The position numbers and the translations under genes were made by a program. Below the pieces are notes generated by a model that saw nothing but the letters and a program-made list of their open reading frames with translations, did no database searches and was not told the DNA's origin. From Limiplasma sp031556335 (GTDB lineage Bacteria; Bacillota; Clostridia; Christensenellales; Aristaeellaceae), in assembly GCA_031556335.1 (NCBI GenBank), contig JAVBTE010000036.1, positions 1 through 42,646 of the forward strand: a stretch of DNA of 42,646 nucleotides, given 5' to 3'. Positions 24,401 to 32,162 of the stretch are shown in pieces (the stretch's first letter is position 1; each line of letters opens with the position of its first letter).

Positions 24401-26191
24401 TTAGTTCTTGATAATGGCGCCAAACCGGCACTTCTCAATGCAGGAGCCGCACTTGATACACTTGTTCAAATCGATGTTGTGCAGTTCCTTCACAGTCCCG
24501 CTGATGGCGCTGACGGGGCACACCTTGGCGCAGGCCGTGCAACCGCGGCACTTGTCGGTAATGTAGAAATTCAGCAGGCTCTGGCAGTGATGGGCCGGGC
24601 ACCGCTTTTCCTTGATGTGGGCTTCATACTCGCCCCGGAAAAACTTGATGGTGGACAGCACCGGGTTGGGCGCGGTCTGGCCCAGGCCGCAAAGCGCGGT
24701 GGCCTTGATGTTTCTGGCCAGGGTCTCCAGCTTGTCGATATCGCCTTCCTCGCCCTTGCCTTCCACAATGCGCTCCAAAATCTCCAGCATCCGCTTGGTT
24801 CCAATACGGCAGGGTGTGCATTTTCCGCAGCTTTCATCCACGGTGAAGTCCAGGAAGAAGCGGGCGATGTCCACCATGCAGTTGTCCTCGTCCATCACGA
24901 TCATGCCGCCGGAGCCCATCATGGAGCCGATTTCAAGCAGCGTGTCGTACTCGATGGAGATATCCAGGTGCTCGGCGGGAATGCAGCCGCCGGAGGGACC
25001 GCCGGTTTGCACGGCCTTGAACTTTTTGCCGGCGGGAATGCCGCCGCCGATATCGTAAATGATCTCGCGCAGTTTGGTGCCCATGGGCACTTCCACCAGG
25101 CCGGTGTTGTTGATTTTGCCGCCCAGGGCGAACACCTTGGTGCCCTTGCTGCGCTCGGTGCCGATTTGGTTGAACCAGTCCGCGCCGTTCAAAATGATTT
25201 GGGGCACGTTGGCGTAGGTTTCCACATTATTGAGCATGGTGGGCTTGGCGAACAGGCCCTTCACCGCCGGGAAGGGCGGCCGGGGCCGGGGCTCGCCGCG
25301 CTGGCCCTCAATGGAGGCCATCAGCGCCGTTTCCTCGCCGCAAACGAACGCGCCCGCGCCCAAACGGACGAAAACATCAAAATTAAAATCAGTGCCAAAA
25401 ATGCCCTTGCCCAAAAGGCCGTATTCCTGGGCCTGGTCAATGGCGATCTGCAGGCGCTTCACGGCGATGGGGTATTCGGCGCGAACGTAAATATACCCTT
25501 CGCTGGCGCCAATGGCATAGCCCGCGATGGCCATGGCTTCCAGCAGCGCGTGGGGGTCGCCCTCCAAAACGGAGCGGTCCATGAACGCGCCGGGGTCGCC
25601 CTCGTCGGCGTTGCAGGCCACATATTTCTGGTCCGCCTGAGAATTATAGGTAAACTTCCACTTCAGGCCCGTGGAAAATCCTCCGCCGCCCCGGCCCCGC
25701 AGGCCGGACTTCAAAATTTCGTCGATCACCTGCTCGCGGCTCATCTCGGTCAGGGCCTTGGCCAGGGCCTTGTAGCCGTCAAAGGCGATGTATTCATCGA
25801 TGTTTTCAGGATCGATCACGCCGCAGTTGCGCAGCGCGATGCGCTTTTGCTTGCGATAAAACTCAATGTTGTCCAGGGACAGGTCTTCCGCTTCCTTGCC
25901 CTTGTCCTTGTACACCAAATGCTGCACGATGCGACCCTTGAGCAGGTGCTCGGCCACGATCTCGTCCACGTCCTCCACGCGGATGCGGGAATAGAAGGTG
26001 CCCTCCGGGTATACGATCACCACGGGGCCCGCTTCGCAAAGGCCGAAACAGCCGGTACGAACGACCTTGATTTCCTTATCCAGGTCGTTTTCCTTGATTT
26101 TCTCTTCAAAGCGCTTGATCAGTTCGTTGGAACCGGACGAAGTGCAGCCGGTACCGCCGCAAACAAGCACGTGGGCGCGAAAAAGATCCAT
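24401..26191 (-). CDS. hydB: NuoF-like NAD(P)H/flavin subunit of the hydrogenase (HydB/HndC type)
   Basis: Passes electrons between NAD(H), FMN and the iron-sulfur chain to HydA. A thioredoxin-like 2Fe-2S domain (1-110; Cys in GGTGCTSSGS and RTGCFGLCEAGP) precedes the NuoF core. That core has the FMN/NAD loop GLRGRGGGGFSTGLKW (about residue 165), CNADEGDPGAFMDR, GAGAFVCGEETALMASIEG and the 4Fe-4S site ESCGKCTPCRIGTKRM. The C-terminus has two ferredoxin sites, CRGCTACAKVCP and CIKCGSCIEKC. One oddity is KRCPAHHC where relatives usually read CPAGVC. Length 596 is normal. ATG 26191 has GGGAGG upstream; hairpin spacers flank the gene on both sides. Confidence 0.95.
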   Translation of the reverse strand: MDLFRAHVLVCGGTGCTSSGSNELIKRFEEKIKENDLDKEIKVVRTGCFGLCEAGPVVIVYPEGTFYSRIRVEDVDEIVAEHLLKGRIVQHLVYKDKGKEAEDLSLDNIEFYRKQKRIALRNCGVIDPENIDEYIAFDGYKALAKALTEMSREQVIDEILKSGLRGRGGGGFSTGLKWKFTYNSQADQKYVACNADEGDPGAFMDRSVLEGDPHALLEAMAIAGYAIGASEGYIYVRAEYPIAVKRLQIAIDQAQEYGLLGKGIFGTDFNFDVFVRLGAGAFVCGEETALMASIEGQRGEPRPRPPFPAVKGLFAKPTMLNNVETYANVPQIILNGADWFNQIGTERSKGTKVFALGGKINNTGLVEVPMGTKLREIIYDIGGGIPAGKKFKAVQTGGPSGGCIPAEHLDISIEYDTLLEIGSMMGSGGMIVMDEDNCMVDIARFFLDFTVDESCGKCTPCRIGTKRMLEILERIVEGKGEEGDIDKLETLARNIKATALCGLGQTAPNPVLSTIKFFRGEYEAHIKEKRCPAHHCQSLLNFYITDKCRGCTACAKVCPVSAISGTVKELHNIDLNKCIKCGSCIEKCRFGAIIKN

Positions 26192-26238
26192 GGTATTTCC
26201 TCCCTCATTGGCTTTGCTATGCTGCCATCGTTCAGGCA

Positions 26239-26251
26239 GGGGCGTTGCCCC
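26239..26251 (-). other. Hairpin between the ferredoxin and nuoF-like genes
   Basis: GGGGC-GTT-GCCCC at 26239-26251, in a 73-base gap. Same stem style as other intergenic hairpins here; possibly a processing or stability element. Confidence 0.4.
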
Positions 26252-26264
26252 GCCCTGGCCAGCG

Positions 26265-26639
26265 TCATTTCCCCTCGGCGGCGCTGATGGTGTACTCGCT
26301 TACGGGGTTGCCGTTCACCACGTGCTCCGCCACAATGCGGGGCACCATGTCCGGGCTGAGCTTCACGTAGGTCACTTTGTCCTTGCCGGGCAGAATCACG
26401 TCCACCATGGGCTCCAGGCGGCACATGCCGATGCAGCCGGTTTGGGACACGGTCACGTTTTGCAAATTGCGCTTTTGGATCTCGTCCATAAAGGCCAGCA
26501 TCACGGGCCGCGCGCCCGCGGCGATGCCGCAGGTGGCCATGCCCACCACAACGCGCACGCCCTCGTCGGCGTCCTTGCGCATAGAGACCTTTTCCAGCGT
26601 CTTTTGACGGATGGCTTCCAGTTCGGCGATGGATTTCAT
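26265..26639 (-). CDS. Thioredoxin-like 2Fe-2S ferredoxin of the hydrogenase operon (HndB type)
   Basis: A small electron carrier or assembly partner for the hydrogenase. The 124-residue protein opens MKSIAELEAIRQKTLEKVSMR. It then has VVVGMATCGIAAGARPVMLAF (first Cys), VTVSQTGCIGMCRLEPMVDV (two Cys) and a final region VTYVKLSPDMVPRIVAEHVVNG; this Cys pattern is typical of the thioredoxin-like ferredoxins beside NuoF-like subunits. ATG 26639 follows GGAGGGATAACGCA; upstream in-frame ATGs overlap the previous gene. It lies four bases after the HATPase stop. Confidence 0.92.
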   Translation of the reverse strand: MKSIAELEAIRQKTLEKVSMRKDADEGVRVVVGMATCGIAAGARPVMLAFMDEIQKRNLQNVTVSQTGCIGMCRLEPMVDVILPGKDKVTYVKLSPDMVPRIVAEHVVNGNPVSEYTISAAEGK

Positions 26640-26643
26640 TGCG

Positions 26644-27189
26644 TTATCCCTCCAAAATCGGTCGAAATTCTTCATTGATGGATTCCCGGACCCACTCGGC
26701 AATGTCCGGCTCGTTCAGGGGAAGGCCGCCCACGGCTTCCCGCACCACCCGGGTATCAAAGCCCGCCTCGTTCCCCGGCGACGTCGCCTGAAACAGAAAC
26801 TCCGGGCTTTCCGGGTTGAGCAGCACCAGGGTGTACAGCGTATCGCACATTTCCCCCATGGGCGGGCAGTCGATGTGGTCCAGGCGGAAGGTGGCGGTCA
26901 CGCTGGTTCCTTCCCCCACCCGGCTTTCAATGACCAGCCCGCCGCCGGTCAACTCCGCGTTTTGCTTCAGCATGGGAAGCCCCAGCCCTACCCTGCGGGT
27001 TTGCCGGGTCGTGGTAAAGGGATCGGTCACCTTTTCCAGAAATTCCGGCGGCATGCCACAGCCGTCATCCTGGATGGTGAGGGTCAGCCAGCGCTTTTCG
27101 TCGATGGAAAAGCATATCCGCACCAATCCCGCTTCCGCTTTGATGCTGTTTTGCGCGATATCCAGAACATGCAAAGACAGATCGCGCAT
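26644..27189 (-). CDS. GHKL-type ATPase / histidine-kinase-like protein in the hydrogenase operon
   Basis: A stand-alone HATPase protein, 181 residues, with N box ISLHVLDIAQNSIKAEA-like start (MRDLSLHVLDIAQNSIKA), G1 box DDGCGMPPEF, the TDPFTTTRQTRRVGLGLPML G2 segment and GEGTSVTATF. There is no dimerisation or phospho-acceptor domain. A C-terminal part of about 80 residues has no clear family. It may phosphorylate a partner protein or sense nucleotide. It lies between nuoE-like and ferredoxin genes with short gaps, so it is made together with the hydrogenase. The function is not proven; comparable genes sit in hydrogenase operons of other Clostridia. Confidence 0.88.
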   Translation of the reverse strand: MRDLSLHVLDIAQNSIKAEAGLVRICFSIDEKRWLTLTIQDDGCGMPPEFLEKVTDPFTTTRQTRRVGLGLPMLKQNAELTGGGLVIESRVGEGTSVTATFRLDHIDCPPMGEMCDTLYTLVLLNPESPEFLFQATSPGNEAGFDTRVVREAVGGLPLNEPDIAEWVRESINEEFRPILEG

Positions 27190-27196
27190 ATCTACC

Positions 27197-27670
27197 TTAC
27201 GAAGCCTTGTACTTGGCCAGGATGCCGGGACTTTCTTCCTCGGTCAGGCGGCCGTACACTTCGTCGTTGATCATCATAACCGGGGCCAGGCCGCACGCGC
27301 CCAGGCAACGGGTGGCCTGTACGGTGAACTCGCCGTCGGCGGTGGTTTTTCCCGGCACCACGCCCAGCTCCTTGCAAAGCCGGTCCAGCACCTTTTGCGA
27401 GCCCTTCACGTAGCAAGCGGTTCCCAGGCAAACGCCGCATACGTATTTTCCGTTCGGTTCCAGCGTGAACTGGGAGTAGAACGTAGCGATGCCGTACACT
27501 TCGCTAAGGGTGGTGCCCAGCTGATCGGCGATGAACTCCTGGGCGTCCTTGGGAACGCACCCGAAAATCTCTTGCGCCGCTTGCAACACCGGCATCATTG
27601 CGCCTTTTTCTCCCCTGTGCGCGTCGATGGCCTTTTGCAGCTTTTCAAACTTTTCATTTTGGTTGGACAT
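27197..27670 (-). CDS. hydC: NuoE-like 2Fe-2S subunit of the hydrogenase (HydC/HndA type)
   Basis: Thioredoxin-like subunit carrying one 2Fe-2S cluster. Cluster cysteines appear in VCLGTACYVKGS (two) and in TRCLGACGLAPVMM (two). The N-terminal helical part reads MPVLQAAQEIFGCVP and LSEVYGIATFYSQF, as in NuoE. Length 157 is normal. I chose ATG 27670 (MSNQNEK); an AGGAGG lies twelve bases upstream, rather far, while the longer frame to 27748 has no NuoE match. First gene of the hydrogenase structural operon. Confidence 0.93.
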   Translation of the reverse strand: MSNQNEKFEKLQKAIDAHRGEKGAMMPVLQAAQEIFGCVPKDAQEFIADQLGTTLSEVYGIATFYSQFTLEPNGKYVCGVCLGTACYVKGSQKVLDRLCKELGVVPGKTTADGEFTVQATRCLGACGLAPVMMINDEVYGRLTEEESPGILAKYKAS

Positions 27671-27738
27671 GTCAGCCTGAGACCTCCTCAACTCTTGCAA
27701 ACGTCTGTGCAGCAACCGTGCGCATACACAACAAGCAT

Positions 27739-27749
27739 ATTTTATCATA
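27739..27749 (-). promoter_or_regulatory. Possible -10 region of the hydrogenase structural operon
   Basis: On the minus strand TATGATAAAAT (two overlapping -10-like hexamers) lies about 70 bases before the nuoE-like start, in an AT-rich gap of about 225 bases. No good -35 box is present, so an activator or another sigma factor may be needed. I saw no clear Rex-type palindrome. Confidence 0.35.
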
Positions 27750-27895
27750 TCAATGGGTGAAATGCACGCGAAAAAGACACCAAAATGATAATTTTTTCAC
27801 GATTCTGTGCAGAAATGGATATACACTTGATACCATATGGCTTTCACTTGTTTTTCCCGGCGCTTTGCCCGCCGCGAAGAGAACAACCAAAAGAA

Positions 27896-28606
27896 TTATC
27901 GCCTGAGCCCCTCGGCCCGAAGGCGTTCCAAAACGCCCGCAACGGAAATTTCGTCCACCTCCAGGCAAAAATCCGGCTCCTGGATGTCCTCCAGGCGATG
28001 GGCGTCCGAGGAATGCAGCACAAACCGCCCTTTCGTGGCATAGGCCGGGCAATCCATCTTTGGGGACACCTCTACCACCGGGTACTGGGGCAGCATGGGC
28101 ATCAGGCCCAGGGCCCCGATCATGCCGTTGGCGGTGCGGTTGATGTGGGCGGGTACGGCCAGGCCGTGGTGCTCCTCCGCCAGGGCGCAGACGCCGTCGA
28201 TGCCAAGGTCCGTGGCGTTAATCAGCAGCCTGTCATATTCCCCCACCGGTTCGTCGCCCTCCCCCACGATGATCTGCCGGCCAAACAGGTCCGGCTCGTT
28301 TTGCACTTCCGGCAAATGGGCGCGGATCGCCTCGCCAAAGGCCAACGCATCTTTCAGCGTGGGAAAATAGCCAAGGATGTGCACTTCCTCCCGGCTGGTC
28401 ACCTCCATGCCGGGCACCACCACCACCCCGTACTGTTCCCCCGCCTTCATGGCTTCCGGCAGGTTCAGGGCGCAGTTGTGGTCGGTCAAAGCGATAGCCT
28501 CCAGCCCCTTCACCTTGGCCATGCCCACCAGGTTCCAGGGGGTCATGTCGTCCTGGGCGCAGGGGGACAGGCAGCTATGGATGTGCAGATCGACAAAGGC
28601 TTTCAT
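27896..28606 (-). CDS. PHP-domain phosphoesterase of the hydrogenase-linked cluster
   Basis: A metal-dependent phosphoesterase, 236 residues. The metal motifs are all visible: DLHIHSCLSPC (residues 6-16), ALTDHN (about 39-44), PGMEVTSREEVHILGYF (about 66), LAVPAHINR and LHSSDAHRLED (about 197). PHP proteins of this size hydrolyse nucleotides or phospho-amino acids; the substrate here is unknown. It starts three bases after the DRTGG-like gene. Association with the sensory hydrogenase and kinase-like ATPases makes it a candidate phosphatase of that pathway. Confidence 0.92.
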   Translation of the reverse strand: MKAFVDLHIHSCLSPCAQDDMTPWNLVGMAKVKGLEAIALTDHNCALNLPEAMKAGEQYGVVVVPGMEVTSREEVHILGYFPTLKDALAFGEAIRAHLPEVQNEPDLFGRQIIVGEGDEPVGEYDRLLINATDLGIDGVCALAEEHHGLAVPAHINRTANGMIGALGLMPMLPQYPVVEVSPKMDCPAYATKGRFVLHSSDAHRLEDIQEPDFCLEVDEISVAGVLERLRAEGLRR

Positions 28607-28609
28607 GGC

Positions 28610-28957
28610 TTATTCCGCCGGCGGAAGCACGCCCGCCCGGTCCATGAGCCCGCAAAGCTCGTAGGCGGTTTTCCCGGACATCAGCACCGTCAGGCCCTCG
28701 TCCCGCGCCTTTTTCAGCGAGGCCTCTTCCAGCTCCACGCCCTCGGGCAGAATCACGCAGGCCATTTCCATCAGCACCGCCACGGCCACCACGTTCACGT
28801 GGGTCTGCACCGTCATCCAGGCCATGCCCTGCTTGCCGTGGGCCAGCACCCAACTGAGCAGGTCGCAGGTGTATCCGCAGGTGACCTCCGCGTTCACATC
28901 AGCCCCTTCCACCGCGTTTTGGGCTTCCAGAACGTCCATCAGCTCATGTACTTTCAT
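28610..28957 (-). CDS. DRTGG-like small protein, second copy
   Basis: A 115-residue protein starting MKVHELMDVLEAQNAVEGADVNAEV, followed by GYTCDLLSWVLAHGKQGMAWMTVQTHVNVVAV-type residues (conserved Cys and a hydrophobic strand) and VLMSGKTAYELCGLM near the end. This is the same layout as the protein at 30802-31164: a 'V..I.D..' start, '..DLLS.VLA', '..T..HVN..', '..LS...Y..CGLLY'. Such DRTGG domains occur in HPr kinase and phosphotransacetylase, where they have regulatory roles. Start ATG 28957 follows GGAGAAAGAAA. The role is inferred from context. Confidence 0.8.
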   Translation of the reverse strand: MKVHELMDVLEAQNAVEGADVNAEVTCGYTCDLLSWVLAHGKQGMAWMTVQTHVNVVAVAVLMEMACVILPEGVELEEASLKKARDEGLTVLMSGKTAYELCGLMDRAGVLPPAE

Positions 28958-28967
28958 TTTCTTTCTC

Positions 28968-30272
28968 CTACTCTCTCGTGGTTTTGGCCAGCTCCACCAT
29001 CTTCTGCGCCATGACCTTCAACTGGTCCTTCAAAATGTGGATGCAGTCCATCTTGTTGCAAAACCCGCGCACGATGTCCTCCGCAAAGGTATGGCAGGTG
29101 GGGCTGCCGCAGCTGCCGCAATCGTACCCCGGCAGGGATTTGTCGATCTCCTCCAACTGCTCCATCTTGCGCATGGCCTCCACAATGTCCTCGTCCAGCC
29201 GCATGACGCTGTTGGGGTGGATGGACTTGTCCATCTTGAAAGCGTACTTGTTCAAATACGACGCGCCCACGGAATCGTCCGGATGAACCCCGTCGTAGCC
29301 CTTGAGCAGCGTGCGCACCACGCCCCGGGCCACATAGCTGTTTTCAAAGGTCAGCGGTCCGCCTACGCAGCCGCCGGTGCAGGCCGCCCCCTCAAAAAAC
29401 ACCAGGTCCTGCAATTTATCGTTTTCAATTTCCTCCAGCACCCGAATGACGTTTTCAATGCCGTCCACTGCCATGCTTTTTTCCGGGCACACGGCCATGG
29501 CCTCGCCGCCGCTGTTGGCCCAGCCCACGCCATAGGAGGTGGCCCTGGCCAAGTCCTGCCGCATGGTGTAGTTTTTCATTTGGCTGGCCAAAAGCCCGTA
29601 AATCTCCAGGATGGAGATGGTGCCGTCCACCGCCGAGGTTTCGTGCCCGATGGGATTGCGAATGGCCGTGACCTTGGCGGCGCAGGGCGTGATGAAAAAG
29701 CAGCCCACCTCGCTTTCGGGCACGCCTTTTTTTTGGGCGAACTCCCGCTTGGCCACCATGGCGGCCAGCTCCATGGGCTGGCGCACGTCGATAATATGGG
29801 GAATCAGCTCCGGAAACCGCACCTGAATCAGCCGGGTTATGGCGGGGCAGGCGGAGGAAATGACCGGATAGCGGGCCTTGTCCATGTTGCGCATGCGCTC
29901 GCGAATGGCCCGGGTCACGATGTCCGCGCCCCGGGCGACCTCGAACACATCGTCAAAGCCCATCTTCAACAGGCCTTCCAGCACCTGGGAAGCGCTGACC
30001 AGGTTTTTGAACTGGCCATACAGCGACGGCGCGGGCAAGGCGATCTTATATTTGAACCCATTGATGCTGGACATGGGATCGGTTTGGGCGTATTTGGCGT
30101 GATAGTCGCACACCCGGATGCACTCGCCGCAGTCGATGCAGCGCTCGTCAATGATCCTGGCCCGTCCCCCCCGCACCCGGATGGCCTCGGTGGGGCAGCG
30201 TTTCAGGCAATTGGTGCAGCCCTTGCACTTATCCTTGTCCAGCCGCACCGAATGGTATCTTTTGTCCGTCAT
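28968..30272 (-). CDS. Sensory-type [FeFe] hydrogenase homologue (2x4Fe-4S, H domain, C-terminal Fe-S domain)
   Basis: Probably an H2 or redox sensor rather than a bulk catalyst. The N-terminus has two ferredoxin sites (CKGCTNCLKRCP and CIDCGECIRVC). The H domain follows. Its loops are VISSACPAITRLIQ, FITPCAAKVTA and FFEGAACTGGCVGGP: ligand cysteines are kept, but the proton-transfer Cys of the catalytic TSCCP motif is Ala (SSACP). Ala at this site is reported for the sensory HydS group. The C-terminus has an Fe-S motif YDCGSCGSPTCHTFAED (PF04060-like) but no PAS domain. I chose ATG 30272 after GGGGGG; a TTG at 30290 lies before that site. Neighbours are an RsbW-like ATPase, DRTGG proteins and a PHP phosphoesterase. 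Confidence 0.9.
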   Translation of the reverse strand: MTDKRYHSVRLDKDKCKGCTNCLKRCPTEAIRVRGGRARIIDERCIDCGECIRVCDYHAKYAQTDPMSSINGFKYKIALPAPSLYGQFKNLVSASQVLEGLLKMGFDDVFEVARGADIVTRAIRERMRNMDKARYPVISSACPAITRLIQVRFPELIPHIIDVRQPMELAAMVAKREFAQKKGVPESEVGCFFITPCAAKVTAIRNPIGHETSAVDGTISILEIYGLLASQMKNYTMRQDLARATSYGVGWANSGGEAMAVCPEKSMAVDGIENVIRVLEEIENDKLQDLVFFEGAACTGGCVGGPLTFENSYVARGVVRTLLKGYDGVHPDDSVGASYLNKYAFKMDKSIHPNSVMRLDEDIVEAMRKMEQLEEIDKSLPGYDCGSCGSPTCHTFAEDIVRGFCNKMDCIHILKDQLKVMAQKMVELAKTTRE

Positions 30273-30318
30273 CGGAAACCCCCCTGCCAAAAAAGCGGCG
30301 AGCCACTTTTTTGATTCT

Positions 30319-30747
30319 CTACGCCAGATTAAACCCCATTTGAATCAGCGTGCCTTTGCCAAGCTCGCTTTCAATGTGGAAATGGTCGGCGTTCCTGCGC
30401 ATGTTGGGAAGGCCCATGCCCGCGCCAAAGCCCAAATCCCGGGCTTGCTCGCTGGCGGTGGAATACCCTTCCTCCAGCGCCCTGTCGATGCTGGCAATGC
30501 CCGGCCCCACGTCTTTGGAAATCAGCCGGATCTCCGTGGGGGTCATCTCCATGGTGAGCGCGCCGCCCTGGCTGTGAATGATCAGGTTCAGCTCCACCTC
30601 GTAGCTGGCCACGGCGACGCGCCGCAAAATGGCGCTGTCCACGCCCAGCTGTTTCAGCTTGCGCTTGATGGCCGCCGAGGCCTCCCCCGCCGTTTGAAAA
30701 TCCCCCGCGGTGACCTGGTAGGTATCGATCAAAGAATGATTGTCCAT
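30319..30747 (-). CDS. RsbW-like ATP-binding protein (anti-sigma/serine kinase fold)
   Basis: A stand-alone GHKL ATPase of 142 residues. It resembles RsbW/SpoIIAB: RVAVASYEVELNLIIHSQGG is the N box, ISKDVGPGIASID the G1 box, and FGAGMGLPNMRRNADHF the G2 box. It could phosphorylate a partner on Ser/Thr, but no STAS anti-anti-sigma factor or sigma factor lies in this window. Its gene sits between the first DRTGG gene and the sensory hydrogenase gene. Start ATG 30747 has AGAGG nearby. Confidence 0.88.
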   Translation of the reverse strand: MDNHSLIDTYQVTAGDFQTAGEASAAIKRKLKQLGVDSAILRRVAVASYEVELNLIIHSQGGALTMEMTPTEIRLISKDVGPGIASIDRALEEGYSTASEQARDLGFGAGMGLPNMRRNADHFHIESELGKGTLIQMGFNLA

Positions 30748-30801
30748 TCGTATGCCTCTTTCGTTGTTTCGGCCACGTCGCAGTTCCTGCGCCGCGCACG
30801 C

Positions 30802-31164
30802 CTACTTTCCCGCGCCGGCCCGCTGTTCCGTGCCGCGAATGCCCGCCTGGTACAAAAGCCCGCAGGTGGTATAGGTGGTATGCTTTGTGGAAAGCACCAC
30901 AATGCCCAGCTCCTTGGCCTCTTCCAATATTTCCCCGGCAGGCACCTTGCCCCGGGCAAAAACGATGCAGTGAATGTCCAGCATCTCCGCCGTGCGCATC
31001 ACGTGGATGTTGGTCAGCCCAGTGATCAGGACGGTCTTGTCCTTCACAAAGGCCAGCACATCGCTCATCAGATCGGCTCCGCAGGCGGTTTTCACCTCCT
31101 GGTCCAAATCCTCGCCCCACAGCACCTTGGCGTCCAGTATTTCCATCACTTCCCGTATCGTCAC
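30802..31164 (-). CDS. DRTGG-domain protein, first copy
   Basis: A 120-residue protein reading MTIREVMEILDAKVLWGEDL, then ACGADLMSDVLAFVKDKTVLITGLTNIHVMRTAEMLD-type sequence, IVFARGKVPAGEILEEAKELGIVVLST and TTYTTCGLLYQAG. This is a DRTGG domain as in HPr kinase and Pta N-termini; the ligand is unknown. I start it at the GTG at 31162-31164, preceded by AAGGAAGGGTGG. The in-frame start at 31245 would overlap the previous gene. It and the second copy differ, suggesting ancient duplication. Confidence 0.85.
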   Translation of the reverse strand: MTIREVMEILDAKVLWGEDLDQEVKTACGADLMSDVLAFVKDKTVLITGLTNIHVMRTAEMLDIHCIVFARGKVPAGEILEEAKELGIVVLSTKHTTYTTCGLLYQAGIRGTEQRAGAGK

Positions 31165-31219
31165 AGGCCCCACCCTTCCTTCGTATGCCTTCGTCCGCGC
31201 CACATTCGCTCCTCCGGCG

Positions 31220-32053
31220 TCATTGCCCGCTTTGCAATCCGTCATAAATGGTTTTCAGGCGGTTCAGGGCGGCAATGGCCTGGTATTTAATGTCCGTGGC
31301 CAGCTGCACCGCCGATCCCGTATCCTTCACTTCCTTTGTGAAGGCGCCAAACTGATCAAAGTTGTCGATCAGGCCCTGCACGGCCTGGTGCCTCGGTGGG
31401 GTGAACCGCTGGCTGACCCGGAGGGCAACGGTCTGCATCTCTTCCCGCAGGGTATTTAAACGCTCCACGGCTTCGGGAACGGTCCGCTCCTGCCGGTCCA
31501 TCAGCACCGATAGCTCCTGCAGCTGCTTCACCAGGTCGTCCCCGTGGATAAAGCCCGCTTCCAAAATGTCCAGCTGGCCCTTCATGCCCTTCATCCGAAG
31601 CGTCAGGGGGGGCAGGGCGATCTCGTAGGGATAGCTGTCCACGCTGCGTTTTTCGCTCAGCTGCTCCCGAACGGTTTGCAGCTCCTGGGCCGTTGCGTAC
31701 AAGGCGCCCAGCACCCGAAACCGGTTGTCCTGCCACACATAGCCGGCCGCGCCCCGGTTTTGAAAGGCCTTGGCCAGGTCCGCAGCGGCCTCCTCTTTTT
31801 CAAAAGCGCCCAGCTGCAAGGCGTACCACGTGCGGGAAGGCAGGGTGATCTCCCGGCTTTCCATGGTTTCGTCAAAAACGAAATCCGTGGGAATGGGGGT
31901 AGGCGTGTCCTTCACGGCAAGCTCCAAACCGTCGCCGCCGTTTCGCCACAAAAGCCCCGAAAGCAGCAGCACCGCCGAGAAAAACAACAAAACGTAGTTC
32001 AGCCACTTCCCCGGTGCGCTTCCGCTTGGATATACGCGCTTGTTCTCCTCCAT
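31220..32053 (-). CDS. SPOR-domain membrane protein
   Basis: A 277-residue protein with one TM helix (LNYVLLFFSAVLLLSGLLW, about residues 16-34) and an outside part. The segment WYALQLGAFEKEEAAADLAKAF onward, to RVLGALYATAQELQTVREQL, is a SPOR-type peptidoglycan-binding domain. SPOR domains bind septal glycan lacking stem peptides. The remaining 150 residues are helical with no named family. Start ATG 32053 follows GGGAGGGAC. It is the first gene of the sensory block, an unusual neighbour for hydrogenase genes; it may simply share the transcript. Confidence 0.85.
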   Translation of the reverse strand: MEENKRVYPSGSAPGKWLNYVLLFFSAVLLLSGLLWRNGGDGLELAVKDTPTPIPTDFVFDETMESREITLPSRTWYALQLGAFEKEEAAADLAKAFQNRGAAGYVWQDNRFRVLGALYATAQELQTVREQLSEKRSVDSYPYEIALPPLTLRMKGMKGQLDILEAGFIHGDDLVKQLQELSVLMDRQERTVPEAVERLNTLREEMQTVALRVSQRFTPPRHQAVQGLIDNFDQFGAFTKEVKDTGSAVQLATDIKYQAIAALNRLKTIYDGLQSGQ

Positions 32054-32117
32054 TGTAAGTCCCTCCCATACCGTATATCGGCTGACGATATGCGCGGGAA
32101 GGACCAATTATGAGGAG

Positions 32118-32136
32118 CTTGCGCTTGGGGCGCAAG
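32118..32136. promoter_or_regulatory. Palindrome in the divergent promoter region
   Basis: CTTGCGC-TTGGG-GCGCAAG, a perfect 7-base inverted repeat at 32118-32136. It covers the -35 box of the plus-strand promoter and lies in the leader of the minus-strand transcript, so one protein could control both. Confidence 0.4.
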
Positions 32137-32147
32137 TCTGCTACCAT
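32119..32147 (+). promoter_or_regulatory. Candidate promoter for the DUF6062 gene
   Basis: TTGCGC (32119-32124) and TACCAT (32142-32147) with 17 bases between and a TGC extension before the -10. Start of translation is 40 bases further on. Confidence 0.45.
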
Positions 32148-32162
32148 GAATGCACCGCGTTC

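Noticed and set aside
22503..24404. 633-residue plus-strand frame opposite hydA
   Set aside because: Antisense to a fully conserved hydrogenase with all cluster cysteines.
27671..27895. Rex operator before the hydrogenase operon
   Set aside because: No TTGTTAA-type inverted repeat was found; only a -10-like sequence.
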